From the NCBI GenBank assembly GCA_002691265.1, contig NZHJ01000025.1, positions 26,989-33,707 of the forward strand: DNA of 6,719 nt. The letters are read 5' to 3'. The notes under the pieces are model-generated. The model had not been told where the DNA came from. It was given only the letters and a program-made list of their open reading frames with translations, and searched no databases. This DNA is from Flavobacteriaceae bacterium. GTDB taxonomy: Bacteria; Bacteroidota; Bacteroidia; Flavobacteriales; Flavobacteriaceae. The position numbers and the translations under genes were made by a program. Numbering within the stretch: position 1 is the stretch's first letter; each line of letters opens with the position of its first letter. This document shows, one piece after another, positions 1 through 6,186 of the stretch.

Positions 1-1094
1 TATGGATTAAAATATTCTGAATAACTTCCAAATGAAACCCATGTATGATTATTTAATGTTTCAACAGAAAATATATTATTTTCTAATGGACCATCAGGCA
101 TTAGATATGAAAAGCCACTATTACTATTTTCTATTACCAAAACACCTTTTTCTTCTGTAGCAATATATGTTTTGTTGTTTTTTATAATTCCATCATTGAA
201 GACTGTCATATATGTTTCAGATTCAAAAAGATTTAATATTTGTGATAAATCATTATTATAAATGATGCAATTATCTTCTGAAATAATAATAATTTTTGAG
301 TCATTAATACTAACATTTTTTATTTCATTTTCTGATGTCGATAAAGTAATAATTTCTTCATTTTTTATACTCATCAAATTAAAATCATCATAGAATAATA
401 TATTGTTTTCATTTATCAATAACTCATATATGTTTCCGGTATGAATTACTTGCCAACTATTAAAGTCAATTAAATTAGATTCTAAGTTTGCTCTAAAAAT
501 TCCCAGATCCGGGCTCGATGCATAAATATAATTTTCATCAACAATGGTACTACTTATATTGAGCATTGAAGCTAAGTTCCCGATATAATATGTATCACCA
601 AATTCAAATGCATTTATATCATAGACAGATATTCCATAGCCAGTTGAGATTAATAACCCATCTCCGTTTTGATAAAAATGATTTATTTTTTTTCTGTCAG
701 CAGGAATTGTAGGCTTATTTAATATATCATATATATTAATTATTGAATTTGAATTTATATTAATAATCTGTAAAAATCCACTACTATATCCTATTGCAAT
801 AAGATTATTATTTTCAGAGTGATAAAAAGCTGAAATTTCATCTCCAGATAATTCATTTAATGTATCAAATTTTTCTATTTGAGAATTAAAGATATTATAT
901 GAAAAAATCGAGTTGTATGAAGCAAAATAAATCTCAGTTACACCTTCAGCAATTGAGGGTATTGAATTGTAGGAAAAATATGTTTCCCACCCTGAATATG
1001 CTGATGAATTAGTTTCAATTGACAGCTTGTTTTGTTGAGTGTATAAAAGGGATACCATAAAACATAAAATGAAAAATAATCGGGCCTTTAACAT
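1..1094 (-). CDS. porZ: Type IX secretion system protein PorZ, N-terminal part (truncated by window edge)
   Basis: This open frame starts with ATG at 1094-1092 and reads leftward without a stop to the window edge, giving 364 complete residues; the C-terminal part is missing. Residues 1-19 form a signal peptide (positive start, hydrophobic core, exit near YT|QQ) with no lipobox cysteine. The mature part is a beta-propeller. Recognisable PorZ-family stretches are WETYFSYN (36-43), the repeat-like IYFASYNSIFSYN (55-67), LSGDEISAFYHS (82-93), INHFYQNGDGLLISTGYGISVYD (137-159), FGDTYYIG (165-172), and MPDGPLENNIFSVE (332-345) followed by a YFNP motif (361-364). From family knowledge, PorZ is a surface protein of about 750-800 residues with two propellers and a C-terminal sorting domain. 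It works with the PorU sortase and helps deliver anionic lipopolysaccharide to cargo proteins. The gene lies 65 bp downstream of gdhA with its own promoter candidate. The alternative is a related two-component-regulator-type propeller protein, but the conserved stretches favour PorZ. Confidence 0.85.
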   Translation of the reverse strand, partial: MLKARLFFILCFMVSLLYTQQNKLSIETNSSAYSGWETYFSYNSIPSIAEGVTEIYFASYNSIFSYNIFNSQIEKFDTLNELSGDEISAFYHSENNNLIAIGYSSGFLQIININSNSIINIYDILNKPTIPADRKKINHFYQNGDGLLISTGYGISVYDINAFEFGDTYYIGNLASMLNISSTIVDENYIYASSPDLGIFRANLESNLIDFNSWQVIHTGNIYELLINENNILFYDDFNLMSIKNEEIITLSTSENEIKNVSINDSKIIIISEDNCIIYNNDLSQILNLFESETYMTVFNDGIIKNNKTYIATEEKGVLVIENSNSGFSYLMPDGPLENNIFSVETLNNHTWVSFGSYSEYFNP

Positions 1095-1124
1095 ATAATA
1101 CTATCATTTATGTCTAATAAACGA

Positions 1125-1132
1125 CAAATATA
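1125..1132 (-). promoter_or_regulatory. Candidate porZ promoter, -7 element
   Basis: The minus strand reads TATATTTG, an exact match to the Bacteroidota -7 consensus TAnnTTTG. Transcription would begin about 4-6 bases further on, leaving a leader of roughly 25 bases before the porZ ATG at 1094. No TTG -33 element is visible 17-23 bases upstream, where the sequence is T-rich, so support rests on the -7 element and its position. It lies in the 65-bp gap after gdhA. Confidence 0.5.
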
Positions 1133-1159
1133 CCAGTATAATATGTATAAAGTAAAAAA

Positions 1160-2503
1160 TCAGATTACTCCTTGAGCTAGCATAGCATCAGCAACTTTAA
1201 CAAAACCGGCAATGTTTGCGCCTTTGACGTAATTAACATATCCGTTTTTTTGCTTTCCGTGTTCAATACATGAATTGTGGATATTCAGCATTATTTCACG
1301 GAGCTTTTGATCTACCTCTTCGCGAGTCCAATTGTACCTCAAGGAATTTTGAGTCATTTCTAAACCTGAGGTTGCTACTCCACCAGCATTCGCAGCTTTT
1401 CCTGGAGCAAACAATATTTTTGCTTTGAGGAAAATTTCAATTGCATCTTTAGTTGAAGGCATATTTGCACCTTCACTAACACATTTACATCCGTTATCGA
1501 CTAGTATTTTTGCATCTTTACCATTCAATTCGTTTTGTGTTGCGCACGGAAGAGCTATATCACATTTTACAGACCAAGGAGTTTTACCTTTTTTGAAAAC
1601 AGCTTTGGGATATTTTTTTACATATTCACTGATTCTTCCTCGTTGAATATTTTTTAGATACATTATAAATTTTAATTTTTCCTCATCAATTCCTGATGAA
1701 TCATATATGTAGCCTGATGAATCAGACATTGTCATTACTTTTCCTCCAAAATGTAATATTTTTTCAGCAGCATACTGTGCAACATTTCCTGATCCTGAAA
1801 TAGCTACTTTTTTCCCCTTGATGCCATCATTCTCACAAGCCAACATGTCCTGAACAAAATATACTGTACCATAACCAGTTGCTTCTGGTCTAATTAAAGA
1901 ACCTCCCCATGACATACCTTTACCCGTCAAAACTCCAGTAAACTCGTTAGCAAGTTTTCTATATTGACCATACATGTAACCAATTTCTCTTCCACCAACT
2001 CCTATGTCGCCAGCTGGTACATCTGTATTTGGTCCAATATGCCTAAATAGTTCAGTCATAAATGCTTGACAAAATCTCATTATCTCATTGTCGCTTCTTC
2101 CCTTTGGATTAAAATCACTACCTCCTTTACCACCACCCATTGGTAAGGTTGTTAAACTGTTTTTAAAAACCTGTTCAAAAGCTAAAAATTTTAAAATGCT
2201 CATATTCACGGAAGGGTGAAACCTCAATCCTCCTTTATAAGGGCCAATAGCTGAATTCATCTGAATTCTGTATCCTCTGTTTACCCATATTTCACCTTTG
2301 TCATCAACCCACGAAACTCTAAATGCTACAGCTCTCTCAGGTTCACACATTCTCATCAAAATATTTCTACCATGATAAATATCATTTTCTATAATATAGG
2401 GAATAACCGTTTCTGCAACTTCTTCAACAGCCTGCATAAATTCTGGTTGGTGCCCGTCTCTTTTTCGAACGATATTTAAAAAAGCGTCAATCTTTCTTTT
2501 CAT
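1160..2503 (-). CDS. gdhA: NADP-specific glutamate dehydrogenase
   Basis: The enzyme catalyses the reversible reductive amination of 2-oxoglutarate with ammonium to glutamate in the cytosol. With the ATG at 2503 the product is 447 residues, the same length as E. coli GdhA, and it begins MKRKIDAFLN as family members do. The N-terminal dimerisation/catalytic domain carries the substrate-site motifs GPYKGG (Lys90) and QVFKNS (Lys114), the catalytic lysine in PMGGGKGG (Lys126), and the catalytic aspartate in DVPAGDIGVGGRE (Asp166). A Rossmann domain follows, with GSGNVAQ at 237-243 and the SDSSGYIYD stretch (260-268) typical of the NADP-type hexameric class. CVSEGANMPST (341-351) and APGKAANAGGVATSGLEM (366-383) close the active site. 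NADP preference is inferred from family resemblance. An in-frame TTG at 2536 would add 11 residues, but it lies inside the candidate -7 promoter element, so I reject it. The gene is intact. Confidence 0.96.
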   Translation of the reverse strand: MKRKIDAFLNIVRKRDGHQPEFMQAVEEVAETVIPYIIENDIYHGRNILMRMCEPERAVAFRVSWVDDKGEIWVNRGYRIQMNSAIGPYKGGLRFHPSVNMSILKFLAFEQVFKNSLTTLPMGGGKGGSDFNPKGRSDNEIMRFCQAFMTELFRHIGPNTDVPAGDIGVGGREIGYMYGQYRKLANEFTGVLTGKGMSWGGSLIRPEATGYGTVYFVQDMLACENDGIKGKKVAISGSGNVAQYAAEKILHFGGKVMTMSDSSGYIYDSSGIDEEKLKFIMYLKNIQRGRISEYVKKYPKAVFKKGKTPWSVKCDIALPCATQNELNGKDAKILVDNGCKCVSEGANMPSTKDAIEIFLKAKILFAPGKAANAGGVATSGLEMTQNSLRYNWTREEVDQKLREIMLNIHNSCIEHGKQKNGYVNYVKGANIAGFVKVADAMLAQGVI

Positions 2504-2533
2504 AACTGAAAATTTACCTAACCTATAATAGGC

Positions 2534-2541
2534 CAAAATTA
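2534..2541 (-). promoter_or_regulatory. Candidate gdhA promoter, -7 element
   Basis: The minus strand reads TAATTTTG, an exact TAnnTTTG match. It would place the transcript start near 2529, about 25 bases before the gdhA ATG at 2503. The last three bases (TTG, 2536-2534) are the only upstream in-frame start option, so this element argues for the shorter protein. No TTG -33 element is seen at the usual distance. The surrounding 105-bp gap (2504-2608) is otherwise plain AT-rich sequence with a T8 run just after the upstream gene. Confidence 0.45.
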
Positions 2542-2608
2542 AATATTAAATAAAATTAGGGATTTAAAATTTTTATTTTACTAAAAAAAACCAGAATAAT
2601 TAACAATT

Positions 2609-3748
2609 TTATAAAAAAGCATTTTTCAAATCATCAATTAAATCATCAACGTCCTCGATTCCTACACTTAATCTAATTAAAGAATCTGTAACACCAGATT
2701 TTTCCCTTTCCTCTGCAGGAATACTAGCGTGTGTCATGGTCGCTGGATGTCCACATAATGATTCAACTCCTCCAAGGGATTCTGCTAATGTAAATAAATG
2801 TAGTTTTTCTAAAAATTTTACAGTTTGTTTCTTATTAAAATCTTTAATTCTAAAAGAAAGCATTCCACCAAAACCTGACATTTGTTTTTTTGCAACATCA
2901 TGATTTATATGAGAATCCAAACCAGGCCAATATACCTTTTCAACCATTTCATGGTTATTTAAAAAATTTGCAACATTGTGTGCATTTTCACAATGTCTTT
3001 GCATTCTTACATGTAGTGTTTTAATTCCTCTCAATGTTAGAAAACAATCTTGTGGGCCTGGAACTGCACCACTTGCATTTTGAATAAAATATAATTTTTC
3101 AGCAATTTCATCATCATTCAACATTAAAGCACCTAGTACAACATCACTATGTCCAGCTAAATATTTAGTAGCAGAATGCATCACAATATCAGCGCCTAAA
3201 GTTAAAGGATTCTGTAAGAAAGGAGATGCAAAAGTATTATCGACTACCAATAGTAAATTTTTTGCCTTACTAATTATTGAAAGTGCTTCAATATCAAAAA
3301 CATTTATCATTGGATTTGTAGGAGTTTCAGCCCAAATAACTTTGGTGTTTTCGTTAATTAATGATTCTACATCAGAAACATTATGCAAAGATGTAAAATG
3401 AAATTTTACTCCATATTTTTCAAAAACCTTTGTAAATAAACGAAAGGTGCCCCCATATAGATCATTAGTACTTATTACTTCATCACCAGGGCTAAGTAAT
3501 TTGATTATTGCATCAATTGCTGCTAAACCAGATGAAAAGGCGACACCATATTTTGCATTTTCAAGACTTGCAAATGAATTTTGTAGAGCTGTTCTTGTTG
3601 GATTATGGGTTCGCGAATATTCAAAACCTTTGTTAACACCAGGACTTTTTTGAGCATAAGTAGATGTTTGGTAAATTGGATGCATAACCGAATTAAATGC
3701 AGGATCAATTTTTTGTCCTCCATGAATTGTTTTGGTGTTAAATTTCAT
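2609..3748 (-). CDS. Trans-sulfuration PLP enzyme, cystathionine gamma-synthase/gamma-lyase family
   Basis: This is a 379-residue fold-type I PLP enzyme of the Cys/Met metabolism family, complete and of normal length (about 380). PLP-binding features are visible: YSRTHNPTR (44-52; Tyr44 and Arg46 bind the cofactor phosphate of the partner subunit), FSSGLAA (71-77), the stacking tyrosine in NDLYGG (Tyr98), DNTFASP (Asp170), and the Schiff-base lysine in SATKYLAGHSD (Lys195). ESLGGVESLCGHPATMTHASIP (323-344) and IRLSVGIED (358-366, Arg359 for the substrate carboxylate) mark the synthase/lyase branch. Such enzymes either make cystathionine from an activated homoserine and cysteine (MetB) or cleave cystathionine to cysteine. 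Sequence alone does not separate these here, so no gene symbol is given, although flavobacterial relatives are usually called cystathionine gamma-synthase. No other methionine gene is adjacent. The start chosen is ATG 3748-3746 (MKFNTKTIHGG); the in-frame TTG at 3817 would add a spurious hydrophobic leader and coincides with the -33 promoter element. Confidence 0.93.
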   Translation of the reverse strand: MKFNTKTIHGGQKIDPAFNSVMHPIYQTSTYAQKSPGVNKGFEYSRTHNPTRTALQNSFASLENAKYGVAFSSGLAAIDAIIKLLSPGDEVISTNDLYGGTFRLFTKVFEKYGVKFHFTSLHNVSDVESLINENTKVIWAETPTNPMINVFDIEALSIISKAKNLLLVVDNTFASPFLQNPLTLGADIVMHSATKYLAGHSDVVLGALMLNDDEIAEKLYFIQNASGAVPGPQDCFLTLRGIKTLHVRMQRHCENAHNVANFLNNHEMVEKVYWPGLDSHINHDVAKKQMSGFGGMLSFRIKDFNKKQTVKFLEKLHLFTLAESLGGVESLCGHPATMTHASIPAEEREKSGVTDSLIRLSVGIEDVDDLIDDLKNAFL

Positions 3749-3786
3749 AATTATAAAAATTAATATAAAGCATAATGTCTCCAAAA

Positions 3787-3817
3787 CAAAAGTATAGATT
3801 ATCTTTAGAGAATTCAA
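3787..3817 (-). promoter_or_regulatory. Candidate promoter of the cystathionine gamma-synthase family gene (-33 and -7)
   Basis: On the minus strand TTG (3817-3815) is followed, after exactly 20 bases, by TACTTTTG (3794-3787). This fits the Bacteroidota pattern TTG-N(17-23)-TAnnTTTG in both elements and spacing, the best promoter match in the window. The transcript would start near 3782, giving a leader of about 34 bases before the ATG at 3748. The element lies in the 77-bp divergent region shared with the EamA transporter gene. Confidence 0.6.
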
Positions 3818-3825
3818 TAAATTTT

Positions 3826-4719
3826 ATGGATAAAAGAATCCTAGCTCTTATAGCAGCTTTACTAGCAACCTCAATTTTTGGATTTAATCATACAATCGCT
3901 AAAGAGCTCATGCCAAATGTATTATCCCCTAATGCGCTATTATACTGTAGGGTTCTAGGAGCTGCAGTTTGTTTTTGGATTATTTCATTATTTGTAAAAA
4001 ACGAAAAAGTAGAAATTAAAGATTTTAAGCTAATTATTATATGTTCAATTTTTGGAATGGGCTTAAATATGATTACAGCATTAAATGGCTTGTATAATTC
4101 AACACCAATAAATAGTGCAATAATTACCACTCTTGCTCCAATTTTTATTTTTCTTATTTCTGTAATCATAGTAAAAGAAAAAATAACTAAGAGAAAATAT
4201 GTAGGGGTATTTATAGGCTTTTGTGGAACTCTAACATTAATTCTCTTAAATGAAAAATCAGTTTCAAGTGCTCTCAATATAAATCTGGGCAATTTTTATC
4301 TTTTTATAAATAGTATTTCATATGCACTTTATTTTGTTTTGGTCAAACCCCTTACCAAAAAATACAATATGATTACAATAATGAAATGGCTATTTCTGTT
4401 TTCAATATTTATTAATATGCCGTTTGGGCTGATTGAGTTTACCGAAATAAATTGGGTTGAAATTTCAGGAGTTTCTTTACTTAAAATATCTTATGTGGTA
4501 ATATGCACTACATTTTTGGTCTATTTGTTGAATTTGTACGCCTTGAAAAATTTAAAAGCCTCAACAGTGGGGATGTTTATTTATCTGCAGCCAGTAATAG
4601 GGATTTTATTTGCTATCTATCGAGGAGCTGATGAATTAACACTAGCTGATATAAGTTCTGTTCTTCTTGTTTTTACAGGAGTTTATTTAGTTTCCAATAA
4701 AACCAGCAAAGCAACTTAA
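3826..4719 (+). CDS. EamA/DMT-family transporter (10 membrane segments)
   Basis: The product is a 297-residue, highly hydrophobic inner-membrane protein of the drug/metabolite transporter superfamily, with two EamA halves. I see ten likely membrane segments at roughly residues 4-24, 37-57, 68-86, 95-116, 125-142, 155-174, 186-204, 219-239, 247-265 and 275-290. Family signatures include SIFGFNHTIAK (16-26) in helix 1, INSAIITTLAPIFIFLIS (95-112) in helix 4, GVFIGFCGTLTLIL (127-140), and in the second half LKASTVGMFIYLQPVIGILFA (243-263). Relatives export amino acids or other small metabolites; the substrate cannot be read from the sequence. I chose ATG 3826 because MDKRILALIAALL is the normal N-terminus of the first helix. 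The in-frame ATG at 3775 would add 17 polar residues and place the start within the promoter region of the divergent gene. An imperfect -7 element (TATCTTTA, 3800-3807) lies just upstream. yicC follows after 37 bases, so read-through into it is possible. Confidence 0.92.
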   Translation: MDKRILALIAALLATSIFGFNHTIAKELMPNVLSPNALLYCRVLGAAVCFWIISLFVKNEKVEIKDFKLIIICSIFGMGLNMITALNGLYNSTPINSAIITTLAPIFIFLISVIIVKEKITKRKYVGVFIGFCGTLTLILLNEKSVSSALNINLGNFYLFINSISYALYFVLVKPLTKKYNMITIMKWLFLFSIFINMPFGLIEFTEINWVEISGVSLLKISYVVICTTFLVYLLNLYALKNLKASTVGMFIYLQPVIGILFAIYRGADELTLADISSVLLVFTGVYLVSNKTSKAT

Positions 4720-4727
4720 AAATCTAT

Positions 4728-4750
4728 TCATATATTTGCTTAATATATGA
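4728..4750. repeat. Perfect 9-bp inverted repeat in the EamA-yicC gap
   Basis: The arms TCATATATT (4728-4736) and AATATATGA (4742-4750) are exact reverse complements separated by the 5 bases TGCTT. The repeat overlaps the candidate yicC -7 element and the expected transcript start, and it ends 6 bases before the yicC ATG. It could be an operator or a weak RNA hairpin. It has only one G-C pair per stem and no T-run follows, so it is not a convincing intrinsic terminator. Chance formation in AT-rich DNA is possible. Confidence 0.55.
4731..4738 (+). promoter_or_regulatory. Candidate promoter -7 element of the yicC-gmk-nadD operon
   Basis: TATATTTG matches TAnnTTTG exactly. Transcription would begin near 4743, leaving a short leader of about 14 bases before the yicC ATG at 4757. 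No TTG -33 element occurs 17-23 bases upstream, where the sequence is still the end of the EamA gene. The operon might also be read from the transporter promoter. Confidence 0.45.
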
Positions 4751-4756
4751 TTAAAA

Positions 4757-5620
4757 ATGATTAAGTCCATGACTGGCTACGCCAGTGAATCTTTCATAAT
4801 AAATTCAACAAAATTCATTGTTGAAATAAAGTCTGTTAATAGTAAAATATTAGATTTAAATATACGATTCCCTCATTTTTTAAAAGCTTATGAAAATGGT
4901 CTACGAAAAGAAATTTCAAACAAACTTCACAGAGGAAAGATAGAACTCAATGTTAATTCTGAAATAGGAGTAAATACAGATGAAATAAGTATTAATAAAG
5001 AAATTATAAGTAACTATATCCAACAACTTAAGGAGTTAGATGAGATTAATTCAGATGAAAAAGACTATTTGAAAATGGCAATGAGACTGCCAAATGCATA
5101 CTCATCAAAATCAATCAATTTGAAAAAAAATGAGATTAATAATATTATTGATAAAATTTCAATAGCTGTAAAAAACCTAAACTATTATAGGGCTGTAGAA
5201 GGTTCAGAAATGGAAAAAGATTTCAGAAATAAAATTTCAGAAATTAAAAAGTTATTAGGCAATATTGAAAAAATTGAAAAAGATAGAATAGCAAAAAAGA
5301 GAACTAAATTAGTTGATGAGCTCAAAAGAATCGAATTAGATATTGATAATAATAGACTTGAACAGGAAATGATTTATTATCTTGAAAAATATGATATAAA
5401 CGAAGAAATAATCAGGTTAAAAAGTAATATTTTAATTTTTGAAAATGCCTTACATTCAAACGAACCAGTAGGTAAAAAACTTGGATTTATTTGTCAAGAA
5501 ATTGGTCGCGAAATAAATACAATTGGTTCAAAAGCGAATGATTCAAATCTTCAAAAGCTTGTTATTGAAATGAAAGATAGCCTAGAAAAAATTAAAGAAA
5601 ACATTTTAAATATTCTTTGA
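4757..5620 (+). CDS. yicC: YicC/YloC family endoribonuclease
   Basis: The 287-residue product has the same length as E. coli YicC and both family domains. The N-terminal part opens with the hallmark MIKSMTGYA (1-9) and continues with VEIKSVNSKILDLNIRFP (22-39) and LHRGKIEL (57-64). The C-terminal domain (about 200-287) carries YDINEEIIRLKSN (212-224) and the highly conserved GKKLGFICQEIGREINTIGSKAND (239-262). Between them lies a lysine/glutamate-rich helical stretch (about 125-200) that looks coiled-coil prone. E. coli YicC and B. subtilis YloC have been described as endoribonucleases, with YicC linked to small-RNA turnover; a role here is inferred from homology. The start is unambiguous from the MTGYA signature. 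The TGA stop shares its final A with the gmk ATG, indicating translational coupling in a yicC-gmk-nadD operon. Confidence 0.95.
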   Translation: MIKSMTGYASESFIINSTKFIVEIKSVNSKILDLNIRFPHFLKAYENGLRKEISNKLHRGKIELNVNSEIGVNTDEISINKEIISNYIQQLKELDEINSDEKDYLKMAMRLPNAYSSKSINLKKNEINNIIDKISIAVKNLNYYRAVEGSEMEKDFRNKISEIKKLLGNIEKIEKDRIAKKRTKLVDELKRIELDIDNNRLEQEMIYYLEKYDINEEIIRLKSNILIFENALHSNEPVGKKLGFICQEIGREINTIGSKANDSNLQKLVIEMKDSLEKIKENILNIL

Positions 5621-6186
5621 TGAGTAATTCAAAATTCATAATTATTGCAGCTCCCTCTGGTTCAGGAAAAACAACGATTGTTAACAAGCTTCTAAAAGAA
5701 AAAAACCTAAACTTATCTTTTTCAGTTTCAGCAACATCAAGAGCAGCTAGAAATAATGAAGTAGATGGATTAAATTATTTCTTTTTGAGTAAAGATGAAT
5801 TTATTAAAAGAATTGAAAACAAAGAATTTATAGAATGGGAAGAGGTCTATGAAAACACCTACTATGGGACACTAATCTCAGAATTAGAAAATTCATCACA
5901 AAAGAATTTAATTTTTGATATTGATGTTGTGGGGGGGTTAAATATTAAGAAAAAATTTCCAAAACAAACAATTACAATTTTCATAAAACCGCCAAGTATA
6001 AATGAACTTGAAACAAGATTAATAAATAGAAATTTGGACTCAGACTCTAGTATAAAAACTAGAATTCATAAAGCTAAAGATGAAATATTATTAGCGGATA
6101 AATTTGATTACATTGTTGAAAACAATATTCTTGAGACAAGCTACAGCAAAGTATTAGCATTGGTTAAAAGTTTCATAAATGAGTAA
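5620..6186 (+). CDS. gmk: Guanylate kinase
   Basis: This essential cytosolic enzyme transfers phosphate from ATP to GMP, giving GDP for nucleotide and (p)ppGpp pools. The 188-residue length is normal for the family. The P-loop is APSGSGKTT (11-19). The GMP-binding domain shows SVSATSRAARNNEVDGLNYFF (35-55; the family usually has TRxPR, here SRAAR), followed by IEWEEVYENTYYGT (71-84). DIDVVGGLNIKKKFP (100-114) matches the conserved DIDVxG motif, and RLINRNLDSDSSIKTRI (133-149) is the lid with its arginines. The start is ATG 5620, which overlaps the yicC stop by one base (TGATG). A TTG one codon earlier is possible but unnecessary. The stop lies inside nadD, overlapping it by 8 bases. A G7 run (5931-5937) encodes Val104-Gly105-Gly106 in an otherwise AT-rich gene. 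Confidence 0.96.
   Translation: MSNSKFIIIAAPSGSGKTTIVNKLLKEKNLNLSFSVSATSRAARNNEVDGLNYFFLSKDEFIKRIENKEFIEWEEVYENTYYGTLISELENSSQKNLIFDIDVVGGLNIKKKFPKQTITIFIKPPSINELETRLINRNLDSDSSIKTRIHKAKDEILLADKFDYIVENNILETSYSKVLALVKSFINE

Noticed and set aside
1425..1646. 73-codon plus-strand open frame inside gdhA
   Set aside because: It lies antisense to a well-conserved part of gdhA, matches no family I recognise and has no promoter-like signal; it is a shadow frame.
2541..2580. A/T-only inverted repeats between gdhA and the upstream gene (for example AAATAAAA with TTTTATTT)
   Set aside because: Such matches are expected by chance in nearly pure A/T sequence and do not align with a promoter or terminator structure.
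2581..2608. T8 run (minus strand) just after the trans-sulfuration gene, as an intrinsic terminator
   Set aside because: No GC-containing stem precedes it; the only pairing seen is a 4-bp AATT/AATT, too weak to call a terminator.
3447..3723. Short open frames on both strands inside the trans-sulfuration gene
   Set aside because: They overlap the PLP-enzyme coding frame with its clear conserved motifs and show no family features of their own.
3800..3807. TATCTTTA as a plus-strand promoter -7 element for the EamA gene
   Set aside because: It has one mismatch to TAnnTTTG at the G position and no TTG at the -33 distance; too weak to list as a feature in AT-rich DNA.
3775..3825. Upstream ATG extending the EamA transporter by 17 residues
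   Set aside because: The extension is polar, precedes a normal first helix starting at MDKRILALIAALL, and overlaps the promoter of the divergent gene.
3888..4292. 134-codon minus-strand open frame inside the EamA gene
   Set aside because: It is antisense to membrane helices of the transporter. Its hydrophobic look follows from the complementary AT-rich helix codons.
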